A DNA stretch of 64,000 nt from Phalacrocorax aristotelis (Eukaryota; Chordata; Aves; Suliformes; Phalacrocoracidae). The translations under genes were made by a program, and so were the position numbers. The stretch spans positions 58,821,766 to 58,885,765 of the forward strand of contig NC_134279.1 in NCBI RefSeq assembly GCF_949628215.1, written 5' to 3'. Each line of letters opens with the position of its first letter. The first letter of the stretch is position 1. Of the stretch, positions 24,949 to 35,838 are shown piece by piece. The notes beneath the pieces were generated by a model. That model was not told where the DNA came from and searched no databases. It was given only the letters and a program-made list of their open reading frames with translations.

Positions 24949-27900
24949 AAATAAGCATGTAGTTCTCTTTTGTTTGGACTATGATGGATGCCTCCATTGT
25001 ATCTCTGTCACCAGCACTTTCCTTCCTCAACCCAAAGCACAGCATTGTCTTGAGAACTGCTGATTTGGTTAATCCTGCTCCTGTGGGATTAACCTCTGTG
25101 TAGCCATGTGTAGTTCGCTACAGACTGGCTGTGCTCTGTAGTGACCTGCTGCATCTCCCTTTCTGACTGTCTTGTGGGTTTCCACCAGTAAATGGGGTGA
25201 CGAGGGAGATGGTGACCCCTGGGGCTTGCCCTAGCGTGCCATCAGGATGCAGCCAGGTGTCCCTGCAGGACCAACATGGAGGGGCTTGCCACAACGCGGA
25301 CCTGCACCTGTGGGGTATAGCCAATCTTACTGGGAGCTATGAATTAATCCTAATTGTTTGCAAGGCTCTTTACAAGGTTTGCATATAAAAAGTTGGCAAC
25401 CACAGAAATGCCAAGGGAACATAATGTGATTCAGGCTTGTACAACAAGTGCTATGAGGTAAGTTGACCTGATTACAGAATAGTGTATTTCTAGCTTTTCC
25501 TTCAGTTTTGGCAAACCCCACAGAGCTATAATTTTGATTTTAGTTCTTCACTGAATAGGCCATATCTGTCATGTAGATATTAATTATTATTACTTGTATT
25601 TTGATAACATTAAAAGTCTCTGACAAGATCAACAGCAGTCACCATATACTCATTCATAAAACCATGTTCATTCCAGACTAGCTACAATTGTCAAAGAAAT
25701 CTGGGGGGAAGGATATGATGTACAAGCAGAAAAACCATTGAGAATTTATAAATGTCAGGTTATTCTAATGATTTTGTCATTAAACTACTTCTGTAATTAC
25801 TCATATATTGAAAGAACAAATTCACAAGGAATATAGCATAAAAATAAAAGTTGTATGGGAATTTCTGGTAGTTACCTGAGTTTCAGACCTTATGCCTGTT
25901 TGTACCATGTTATCTCCCGAATCATCTGTACCTGTCATGTATTTGACAATACATGTTTTGTCAAGTCAAACAGGCTTCATTAGAAAGAAAGAGATGATAT
26001 TAATATCTCCCAAGCAGGATTCTGTGTGTTTAATGCCGAGGTAGTCAAAGCTCTTTCAGGATCATACAAAATAGAATTCACATTATGTTTTTCAGAAATT
26101 AGCTTTAACTTGTTTGTATGAGTAAATACATTTGCAAATAAAGACATAAAGGCAAGTTGGTTTGCTTCTGAGAAATCCCAGGATTGTTTTAATGCCAACT
26201 GCATCAATGAACTCCAGTAGACTTGAAAAGGAAAACTGTAATTACTGGATTACTTGGTGCTATAATATTCAGTGTTATGGTAATGAAAGATGAATTAAAC
26301 ATGGTATAGGACTGAGGAACCCCTGCCTTCTAGACTCAACTTCACAGAGGCTTTAATTGGGTATTTAGCAGAAGGCAGCTGGATACATATTAGGGCACTC
26401 ACTTAAGTACTCTGACATTTTATCTAATCCTTTCTGCTTCCATACCCCAAAAAGTAGTTGTAAGTCTTGCCCTCTACTCCTGAGCTGCATAAATGGGAAA
26501 AATAAGAGTAAAACCAGTTGCCATTTTGGTGTGATCAATGCACTAAAGCATAAGTTGTTTTGATCCGACAGTATTACAGCATAAAAACTGTGGTTCAAGA
26601 AGGACAAATGTGGAGATAACTTTTTCAGTCCTTCCTCAGACAAAATTGATTTCTCTGATGGATAGCTGGAGATGGCAAACAGCAGAAATAGCATGCTAGC
26701 TGGAAGCCTCTGGCAGGGGCAGCACTGCATTTTTGTCTTTCAAAGCTTAATCGATTTAAAGGATATTTACATACTTATTGGCCTGTTCAGAGTATTTGCT
26801 GTTTGCACATGCACCCTGATCTTCCCATAGTTGATAAGGGCAGTATATTCTGTTCTTACATAGCCTCCACCGTCATGGGTATGGTATCTGTACTTCACAG
26901 TAGTGATGGACATGCATGCCATGATGTGCTCTGCCAGCCACCCCTTGGGGGTGGGCCTTCTGCAGCCATCTTTTGGTGGGATACCAGTCGACACATTTCT
27001 TTTTATTATTGTTAGAAAGACATGGCCAAATACAGTTGGAGCAGGAAGTTCTGTGGTTTGTGGTGGCCTTTAACTCCTTGGAAAGTTCATTCTGCAGATT
27101 CAGAGCTCTAGAAGAAAGTTCTAACTTCTGCCAAAAAGATTTTTTTCTTACCACAGGGACTTCTGTACCTCAGGGGATTGTGGCTGAGAGCGCTGAGGCT
27201 GATGGCAGTTTTCGCTCTGCAACTCTCTGTGGCCTTTTGTAATGACCATGAAGGGTCTCAAAGATTAAGAGCCTGAACTATGCTGGAAATGCCATTAATG
27301 GCTAGGGTAGAGAGCAGGAGACAGGTTAAATTAATTCATAGCAGCTCATGTTCAGCTGCAGTCTTCTGTAATATCTGGAGCTTGGTATCATGACATGCAG
27401 GGTGAGGAAGACCACCTTTACCTCCCCAGCAGGCCCCAGTCATGGAGGGTGTCAGGTAGAGTCTTAGCAGGGAGGGAGCCTGGCAAGTGCTCCCTGCAGA
27501 AGTTGCTCTGTGCTATTACTGTGTGTCAGGAGTTCAGAGCTAATACCCAATTACATATTGGCTTAGCCAATAGTGGGATTGTATTGTTGGCTGCACAGTG
27601 GCTACAAACTCTTCAAAAATATTTTCCTCTGTTTATCAGAATCTTCTATTTTACTGCAATTAGCTTCAGACGTCTGTTCTCATACATACAGAGTGCTGAT
27701 TACAGCTGAGGTCAACAGGCATTTTGATGTTGATTTTCATAAGTGTATGTTTGAGTACCCATTGCATATGCTATTGTGCCTTTTCTTCATCGAGGCACGA
27801 ATACAATGCTTGCTGGTTTTGAAAAAAGTGTATTAATTATGTGAAACTCTGAGCCCAGCCCAAACATCAAAAGGACTTGTAGGTGCTCACCTTCTCACTG

Positions 27901-28117
27901 GAGGTTTGCTTGATGAGCCCAGTGATCTGTGCTATACTATGCACGACCATATTCTTTGTCCTTAACTTCTGCTGGTTTGCATATATGTAATAGATCTGAA
28001 ATCGTTATGGTTCCCATAATTCTTCCACACATTCTTAATTGCAAAATTCATGCTTCATTTAAAAAAAACCCTAAGTTCATACTAGAGATATTTTCATTAT
28101 TTTATGTTTTGCTTTAG
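24945..28117. other. Gene-less unique sequence
   Basis: No gene recognised. An isolated perfect donor-like GAG|GTAAGT lies at 25457/25458 with no convincing partner acceptor. 27.2-27.8 kb has several short open frames without motifs. Confidence 0.55.
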
Positions 28118-28239
28118 TGATCACAGAATGAGGAAGATGTTGATCCTGCAAGGAGAGGGAATGGAAAGAAGTGTGGATGAGAAGTGGCAAGAGATGAAGG
28201 AAAAGAAAGGAATTTTATGTCTTCTTCTTCAAGCAGAAG
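28118..28239 (+). other. Candidate exon C (122 bp, open throughout, unrecognised)
   Basis: This is the best-looking exon candidate in the window. Upstream is a long T-rich pyrimidine tract ending GCTTTAG at 28117. Downstream is AAG|GTAATC at 28239/28240. The body is strongly purine-rich (GGAAGATG, GGAGAGGGAATGGAAAG, GAAGGAAAAG), as expected for splicing-enhancer content. One frame is open over all 122 bp, encoding about 40 residues with a charged stretch (VDEKWQEMKEKKG) followed by a hydrophobic one (ILCLLLQ). I do not recognise the peptide. It is in the same orientation as candidates A and B. Chance is still a fair explanation, because the frame is short and no homology is evident. Confidence 0.28.
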
Positions 28240-31200
28240 GTAATCCATTGATATTTAGTAGAAGAATTCATAATAGATTTAAAATTAACTTTGGCAATCT
28301 TGACAATAGCAGTATTTACCAAGTGGAGGGGTAGTCCCCATTTCTACCAAATTTGTCTACTGACAGAAGTGACTGCTTTTCTAATTATCCCATTGTGAAA
28401 ATTTTGCGCACAAAACTTTTTGTTCTGTGTCTTCTAGGGGTTTGAAAAATCACTGAATGAAACAACTACGAAAATGACTAGCAAAGTGGCTCTGAGGTGC
28501 GTAAAAATCTCAAGTCTTCCCTCCACCTCATGCTTGAGATCTCCCATTCTTCTGAGTTGCTGCTCAAGCTCAGAAGGGAAAAGGAGACTGAAGTGAAGGG
28601 AATATCTTTCTTTAAAAAATTCAACTTGTTGAAATTACTGCTCTGCATTGTTGACACTCTTTTAAGCACTAGCAGGGGGCAATGATTTGGACCCATTTGT
28701 TTCTCTTCAAATGAAATTATTGGTAGGATTGTGCCAGCATTAGCTGGTGAATTCTTCTAAGCAACATCAATTGGTGGCAATGACAACATTCCAGAAGGCT
28801 AATTTAAAATATAGAGTGTATTGTGTAATTCTTTTTATTTGTCTGTTGCACAATATATTTGCTGATACTTGTTTCTTTCCCTCCCTCTCTCCCCCCTAGG
28901 CTATCAAACAAAGCTGCCCAACCTTACACTCATCCATCAACCTTGAGTTATTAAGAGAATAACTGCGGAACATTTACAAGTGGATGGGATGGAGTGCTGG
29001 CTGCTTTTCAAGAACACAGAGTCAGTGCTACAAAAACTTTGCAAGATGGCAAATTTTCTCATGCTGCCTGTTCCTTGCTCTGCTAGGACCTGCTAGAAGG
29101 AATGGTTTCTTGAATTTAGGATAACTAATCTAGGTTGATGCCAAAACTGTTAATCATATCATATCTAGGACCAGATCATTATTTTATCTGAGTAAAATAT
29201 CTTTTTTTTTTTTCTTTTTGTAAGTATTTCTCACAAAGGCTTTGGGATATATTGGAGGGAAGGAAGGGATAGGGATAAGTGCAGACATCCTAGGACTTGT
29301 GTTATTCGACTTTCTCCAGGATAGGCTTAAAAAATCAGTGCATGAAAGTAGAGGTTAAGAGATTGTAAGTGTCTCACACCAGAAGCATAACAAAATGAAA
29401 GTAAAATGGGTCATACTAAAGGACTCTTTCTCACTGATTAAAAGAGAGAGGTTGTGATAGAGTGAAGTTGCCATGCAATAATCTAAGAATCTGATCAACA
29501 ACTTAGGGTGTGCACAAAGACATCTAAGCTGGTGCAGTACAATTTACTCCTATAGCTTGAAAAGGTGGGAAACTAAGTGCAGAGGCTCCATGCAAGCCTG
29601 CACTGAACCAAAAGCAATACAGCCCTGAGTGCTGTGCCAGCTGAACATGATTATTCTGCCTCTCCGTCCCTCTTGGCATATCTGCACAGTACATTGCTGT
29701 GTGGTGTGGACTTGCCAAATCAGCCCAGTGCTAGCTTGGGGATCTCTGCATCATATTCTCTGCAATGTAAATGTACCCTTGGAAATTAAGCCAATCTGTT
29801 TGATTTCTAGAGGGGTAGGAGAATGATTCCTGGCTAGCCAGCATTGGTCTAATTAAGTGGGACTGTGGGAAGAAGAAAACATGTCAGTCTGTACAGTGAC
29901 TTTATAGACAACAATATCCCGGCAGGCACTGAAAAGCTGATCACTTTGAGCATCCTATATTCTGTTCAGTGAAAAGCTTCAGGCTCTACTTTGCTGATGT
30001 AGAGGCTTGAAAGTCCAGAGACCAGCAAGCAGTTAAGAAGTTGCTCCCAAGAGGGAGCACTCAGCTGTCAGGAGCTGCCACTGGACACATGGTGATATGG
30101 GGAAGAGGCTCTGGAGGCCAGAGAAGCAGCCATCACAGTCAGCCTTAGTGAGAGGCATGCAGACAAACTCGAATAGATAGCTCTTTTGTTGTGCATCCAT
30201 TTTCTCTGCCTTGCCTTTGTTCCGAGTAGATCAGGCTCTGCTTTAGCAAGGCTGTTTGGTGATGGACACCGCAGAGGCTCCTGGAGGCAGAAGAACTGAA
30301 GATGAGTCAGGACCATGAGGTCATCCTGGCTGACCACAGAGAACTAGAGCCTGGGAGAGTCATGGGGCTCTGCAGCAGGAGATGTGGAAGCTGGGGGCCT
30401 GTAACTGGGAGAAGGGGCATCTGATGAGATCAGGAATGTAATTTACACAATTATAATGACAAAATTTATGAACTTGCGTTTTTAAATTCTTCTTTTCTGT
30501 GTCAGTTCAGGAATTGGCTACAAACTTTTGTTTATAGTCTGTGGTAAATTTGGCATGTCAGAGGGCATTTAATATCAGGAAAAGTAGCATAGCTACACTA
30601 CTAAAATATGACTAATTTTCAGCAGCTCCCACACTGTCTGTGTTTTGTCCACTCAATAACAACAGTGCTTGGTGCCTCCACCCTGCATGCACAGCAGTTA
30701 GATGGCTTTTACTGCTCTACTTGATGTTGTAAAGGCCCTCAACAATGGCAGCACAGAGAGTAGTGGTAGGGAGAGTTTACCAAAGTTGTCTGTGAAGAAA
30801 TATCACAAATTCAGCCACAAATACTTGAAACACAGAGGGTAAATTCCTGTGATAGCCTTTACATGGGAGGGAAGCTGAATGAAAACCGATGGTTCCATGC
30901 CTGCTAGCTGCCCTCTTCTCCCTCCTTTGTCAGTTCATATCATATCCTCCCTCTGACTTTTATTCCTACTGCACATTCCTGTGATGTACACCATGCCTGA
31001 CACCACCCAGCCTTAGCACACCCCATGCCTTGCCTTCTGGCTCCCCTCTTCTCCCACTCTCACTCTCAGTGACTTGCATTTTCATCCTCAGACTTTAGCT
31101 CATTCATTAGGCTTCCCTCTGCTTCCCCTCCCTCCTGGTGTGGCCTACTCTGGCTGAACACTTTTAACAAAATCCCTTGTTATCAACCTGATATTCATCA

Positions 31201-34200
31201 AGCACATTTCCCTTCCTCTTGTTTATCTCCTTCAGCACTGCCCTTATTCTTTGTTTCATTATTTGGTTCTTCCACTGCTCCCAGGCTACGAATACCCTCA
31301 AAGCCTTCTTTGCTCTTGATCTACCTCTCCAACACTTCTCTTTGAGCTTCTGTGTTGCATTGACACCACGAGTACTTGCTATAACCCCGATTGTGGCCGG
31401 AGGAACAGTGTTTCCATGTGAAAAAGCACTAAATGTTCATTGAAGTTCACCCTGATTTTAGGGACAATTTCCAGACCGATCCTGGTACATCTGGTTCAGA
31501 GAAAAATCAAGTACCAGTTGTTTACTTTCAAATCTTTCTTCTATATGTTATTTTAGGTCTATCTCTAAGCAAAATATCCCTGCTTTTTTTCCCTACAGTA
31601 CTTAGCATGTAGACCTACTAAATCGATTTTTCTGCTCACTCTTTGATTTCTAGGGCAAACAATCTGCCAAAATAGCCCAAGAGATATCCACCCCTAGGCT
31701 AGCACTGACCCAGGGACCAGCTTGTTAGACAGCACTGCTTTGCACTCTTCCCTTGTTGGCTTCTTTGTCAACCAGCTTCATACCATCATTTGCCATGCTG
31801 CAATCAGTCGCAAGCTCCCTGTTAAAGTTTATAAAACTTCTCTCTTACAAATTATTCTGTGTACTGCTCCCTTTGTTGCTGTTGCCTCAGAAGCAGTCCC
31901 ACGTACAAGCGCCTGGAAATGCAGAGAGGCTTATTCTTTTCAGGACAAGCCGTGCCAGGCCAGAAGAGAGCAGCGCAGTTGGATTCATGCTTTAAAACTC
32001 TTAGTATATCAAAAAGATCTTATACTGATGCTATTTTCTGTTTATTTGTATTGCCGCTCTTCCCATAGTTTTTACCATCCTCCTCCTCCCTATGAGGTCC
32101 AGTGACATTATCACTACATCCCATATGGGCCAAATCGTGCCAATAGCCAAGAGGTGTGGTGGAATCTAATCTGGGTCACACAACTTTCAATTGTGTATCT
32201 AGGCCATCCAGTCCAGAGTTATTTCAGGTAATGAGTTAAAGATAAATCTCCAAGCCATTAAGAAGACAGTATCAGTTGCTGCTCTGTTGTTTTCTCTGTG
32301 AACAAAATTCCTAGGAGCATTGATTTCCAAGCTGATACAACAGGGTTCGGTTTTTTTTCCATTGTCTCATTGACTAGAGCGCTCACTTTCCATGCCAAAC
32401 CAGGAACGGTTGCAAGAATTTTCTACAGAACGACCATTCACATAAAATAAATGCATCAGGCATCTGTGAGAAACAGAGCAGACCATTCTTGAAAGCAAAA
32501 ACTCTCAGCTGACATCTTGGCTGGAATTAAAAATCCTGTTGTGTGATGCTGAGAAACTTCAACAACCGTCTGCTGAAAGGTTTAGGAAAGAACATAGATT
32601 TAGTTCTTTTTCTCCCTCTCTCATTTTTAATATTAATTTAACTGTGTTAGAGAGAGCAAAACTGAGAGCATGATGAGAGAATGACCTGCTGCTTTTTCTG
32701 AGACTGCAAAACCTGCCTAGCTGTCTATTGTTGGTGGGCACAATCCATCCTCAAACAGCTGGTTTCTACAGGTCACCATCAGAACTGTAAACTCACAATA
32801 ACTTATCGTCACTATCAAACTAAGTGCGTTAGGATCACAAAACAGATGAACACAAAAACATAAATCTTGATTTGCCATCATCAGTCCCCTGAAGTGCCTG
32901 GCACTGGCAGAACAGCTCTTTTAAAACTGTAGACCAGCTGCTCAGCTAGTGTAAATCAGCATAGGATGTTGTGAAGTGGACAAACATTGGTACTGCTTAG
33001 AGGTTGTTTTAAAGAAATCAGTGAGTAACTAAATGTTTAGCATGCACACTAGGAAGGGTATAAAACAGGAGTCTAATCTGCAGAAAAGAAGATTATTTAA
33101 ATAATTTATATATATTAAAAAATAAATCTAGTGGCTAAGCACCAGACAAGCTACGTTGCAAACCGCCTTCATTGCAGGTTTGTAAGAACTGATTATACCA
33201 ACATCTGCCACACATGAATGATTCTGCTCCGGTGGAAGGGCTGAACTGGGTGTGCTCTGGAGGTCTCTTCAGTGCTTTTACAGCATGGAGGAATGGACCT
33301 CCGTGTTGAAACGGTTATGGGATTAGCAAAACACCTTTGGCTCCTTGCTCCCAGCGCAAGACAGGCCAGAAGATTTGCAAATTGGTTCAGTCCCATGTGT
33401 TAACCTCCATGTTATTCAGCCAAAGTTTCTTCGCCTGCACTTGATTTCTGAGCATAGCTAGGAGAGGAGACAGCCAGTGCACTTAAATCATTCTAGCAAG
33501 TTAACTAGCAAATGTTAAACCATTCCAGTAAAATTTTAATATTCCTTTTCCTGCTGAACTGAGCTATAACAGCTATTTAACTGTGTTGTAGTTAACTACA
33601 TTATATAAGTATCTAGTTATTACTATATAACTATATAAAATATAGTTATAAAGCTATACCTATTAAGTAGCTATAATAGCTACATGTGGGGTTTTTTCAG
33701 AAGGTATTTTATACATTGAAAGCACTGGAAAAGCTTCCATTGGCTTTCATGGAAAATGCTTCAGGATTAAAGGGAGAATATTAGTATATTTTGACATAAA
33801 TTAGTTTCAGAAGAAAGTGATAGGCACAGCAGAGACTTTACGGTATCATAGGACTGGAATTCAAGTGTACACTCTTCCAATGGATTTTCCTAAGCATGTT
33901 AGAGTAAAAAAGGTATTCTTCCATCTTAGTTTGCCCTTTAACATCTGTTCTAAGAAGCTATGAGTATTTTAGTAGTGCATGAGGCAGATTTTAGAGGCAA
34001 TTTTATCAGATAGCCTCTCTTCTGTGGGATTCTCAGTGCTGGCTTGCCCAGTCTCCTGCTTTGTGTGTGGTTTAAGGACCATAGGCTTTATCAGAAGAGG
34101 AACAGGACAATTGTACTTTGAGAAGAGCGTTGTAGTTCCTCCAAATCCCTGTGTTGTTGAGGCCACTTGAGTGGAATTGTTTTGAGGCAGGACGGTGCTT

Positions 34201-34851
34201 TACCACGTAGCACAATTAAGACTGAGACCAAGCTTGCGCAGGGGTGTTTCTCAAATTATGCCTGTGGGATGGGTTGTGTTGCAGGAAGGTTTGCAGGCAC
34301 CTGCAGGCTCAGGGGCACTTTTCAAGGCTAAGCCTGGTCACCTGACACTGGAGGGGTGGGGAGACCACACTGTGTCTGGCATGGCAAAGAGGAGGTCAGA
34401 TCCCTTGTGAAGCCTAGTTAGCCCCCTGCTAACCCACCAGTGGTGAAGGCAAGGTATGAATACCAACACATATATTACACCAGTGTGTCTGAATGCTATA
34501 TGACAGTCAGAGGAAGTCCAACAAGTGGAGACTAGGGCCCATCATAAGCATCTGGAAAACATAATGTAAATTCCTGGGTTTATAGGAAGGCACCTGACCT
34601 GTGTTTTCTGAGTTTTTTTAAAAGGATCCCATAGATAGTTGACCCTGACACTGCTAGATGCTTATACCACCAACTGTGCAACATAAATTGCCAGGCCAGT
34701 TAACATTCAGTTACCTATGGTTGTTTTGGGGGACTACTCTACTGGATGGCAGAGCCAGCTGGGGACCAGCTGCACTTAACTGGTTTAGGAGAAATGTCAC
34801 CCAGGCACAGCCCTGCTGCTTGCAGAGCCAGCTCCGGTTTGGTAGTGGTTT
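28240..34851. other. Gene-less sequence with one strong splice-acceptor signal
   Basis: No recognised gene. A strong acceptor (branch-like CTGAT at 28862, a long C/T tract, CTAG ending at 28899) and a distant donor-like GTAAGT at 29220 could bound a 320-bp non-coding exon. The plus strand at 30.9-31.35 kb is markedly pyrimidine-rich. The AT-rich palindromes at 33587-33683 are listed separately. Short open frames here carry no motifs. Confidence 0.5.
33587..33683. repeat. Cluster of AT-rich inverted repeats
   Basis: Three inverted repeats lie within 97 bp: a 14-bp perfect palindrome TGTAGTTAACTACA (33587-33600); an 11-bp perfect stem TATAACTATAT with an AAA loop (33626-33650); and a 7-bp stem GTAGCTA with a TAA loop (33667-33683). 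AT-rich inverted repeats of this kind can extrude as cruciforms and are often unstable. No gene is attached. Confidence 0.8.
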
Positions 34852-35838
34852 CACAGAATCACAGAATAGTAGGGTTTGGAAGGGACCTCTGGAGATCATC
34901 TTGTCCAACCCCCCTGCTTGAGCAGGCACACCTAGAGCAGGGGGCACAGGAATGCATCCAGGCAGGTTTTGAACGTCTCCAGGGAAGGAGACTCCACAAC
35001 CTCCCTGGGCAGTCTGTGCCACTGCTCTGGCACCCACTCAGGAAAGTTGTTCTTTCTCATATTGAGGTGGAACTTCCTGTGTTCCAACTTGTGCCCGATG
35101 CCCCTTGGCCTGTCATTGGGCACCACTGAAAAGAGTCCAGCCCCATCCTTTTGACACCCATCCTTTAGATATTTATAGGTATTTATGAAATCCCCCCTCA
35201 GTCTTCTCTTTTCCAGGCTAAACAAACCCAAGTCTCTCAGCCTTTCCTCGTAAGGGAGATGCTCCAGTCTCCTGATCATCTTCATAGCTCTGCGCTGGAC
35301 TTGCTCAAGGAGTTCCACATCTTTCTTAAACTGGGGGGCCCAAAACTGGACACAGTACTCCAGATGTGGTCTCATTAGGGCAGAGTAGAGGGGGAGGATA
35401 ACCTCTCTCAACCTGCTGGCCGCACTCCTTTTAATGCACCCCAGGATGCCATTGGCCTTCTTGGCCACAAGGGCTCATTGCTGGCTCATGGTCAACTTGC
35501 TGTCCACCAGCACTCCCAGGTCCTTCTCAGCAGAGCCGCTTTGCAGTAGTTCAGCCCCCAGCCTGTACTCGTGCATGGGGTTGTTCCTCCCCAGGTGCAG
35601 GACCTTGCACTTGCTCTTGTTGAATTTCATCAGGTTCCCCTCGGCCCAGCTCTCCAGCCTGTCCAGGTCTCACTGGATGGCAGCACAGCCTTCTGGTGTA
35701 TCAGCCACTCCTCCCAGCTTGGTATCATCAGTGAACTTTCTGAGGTTACACTCTATCCCATCATCCAGGTCATTGATGAATATGTTGAACAGGACTGGAC
35801 CCAGCACAGACCCCTGGGGAACACCACTAGTGACAGTT
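34852..35838 (-). mobile_element. CR1 non-LTR retrotransposon, 5'-truncated, well preserved
   Basis: This CR1 LINE lies on the minus strand. Its 3' end is at about 34852, with cacagaatcacagaat octamers followed by the 3' UTR (ggaagggacctctggagatc.. ttgtccaaccccc). The body extends to ..ggaacaccactagtgac at about 35837, where similarity stops abruptly. It is about 1 kb and truncated inside the reverse-transcriptase domain. It keeps one reading frame with only two nonsense codons over about 300 codons, so it is visibly younger than the other CR1 copies here. It is not capable of self-mobilisation because the 5' half is absent. Confidence 0.97.
34932..35836 (-). pseudogene. CR1 ORF2 C-terminal half with two stops
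   Basis: The C-terminal part of CR1 reverse transcriptase is present in one uninterrupted frame. It runs [10 protein letters not shown], then a catalytic box reading FTDD (35724-35735) instead of the usual FADD, then [49 protein letters not shown] and [20 protein letters not shown]. The stop comes right after PLL at 34932-34934, close to the usual CR1 ORF2 end. Premature stops are TGA at 35670-35672 (an Arg position in the family, consistent with CpG decay of CGA) and TGA at 35475-35477 (usually Cys). The last 178 codons are open. Ala to Thr in the box leaves both catalytic Asp codons. It is dead by truncation. Confidence 0.95.
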
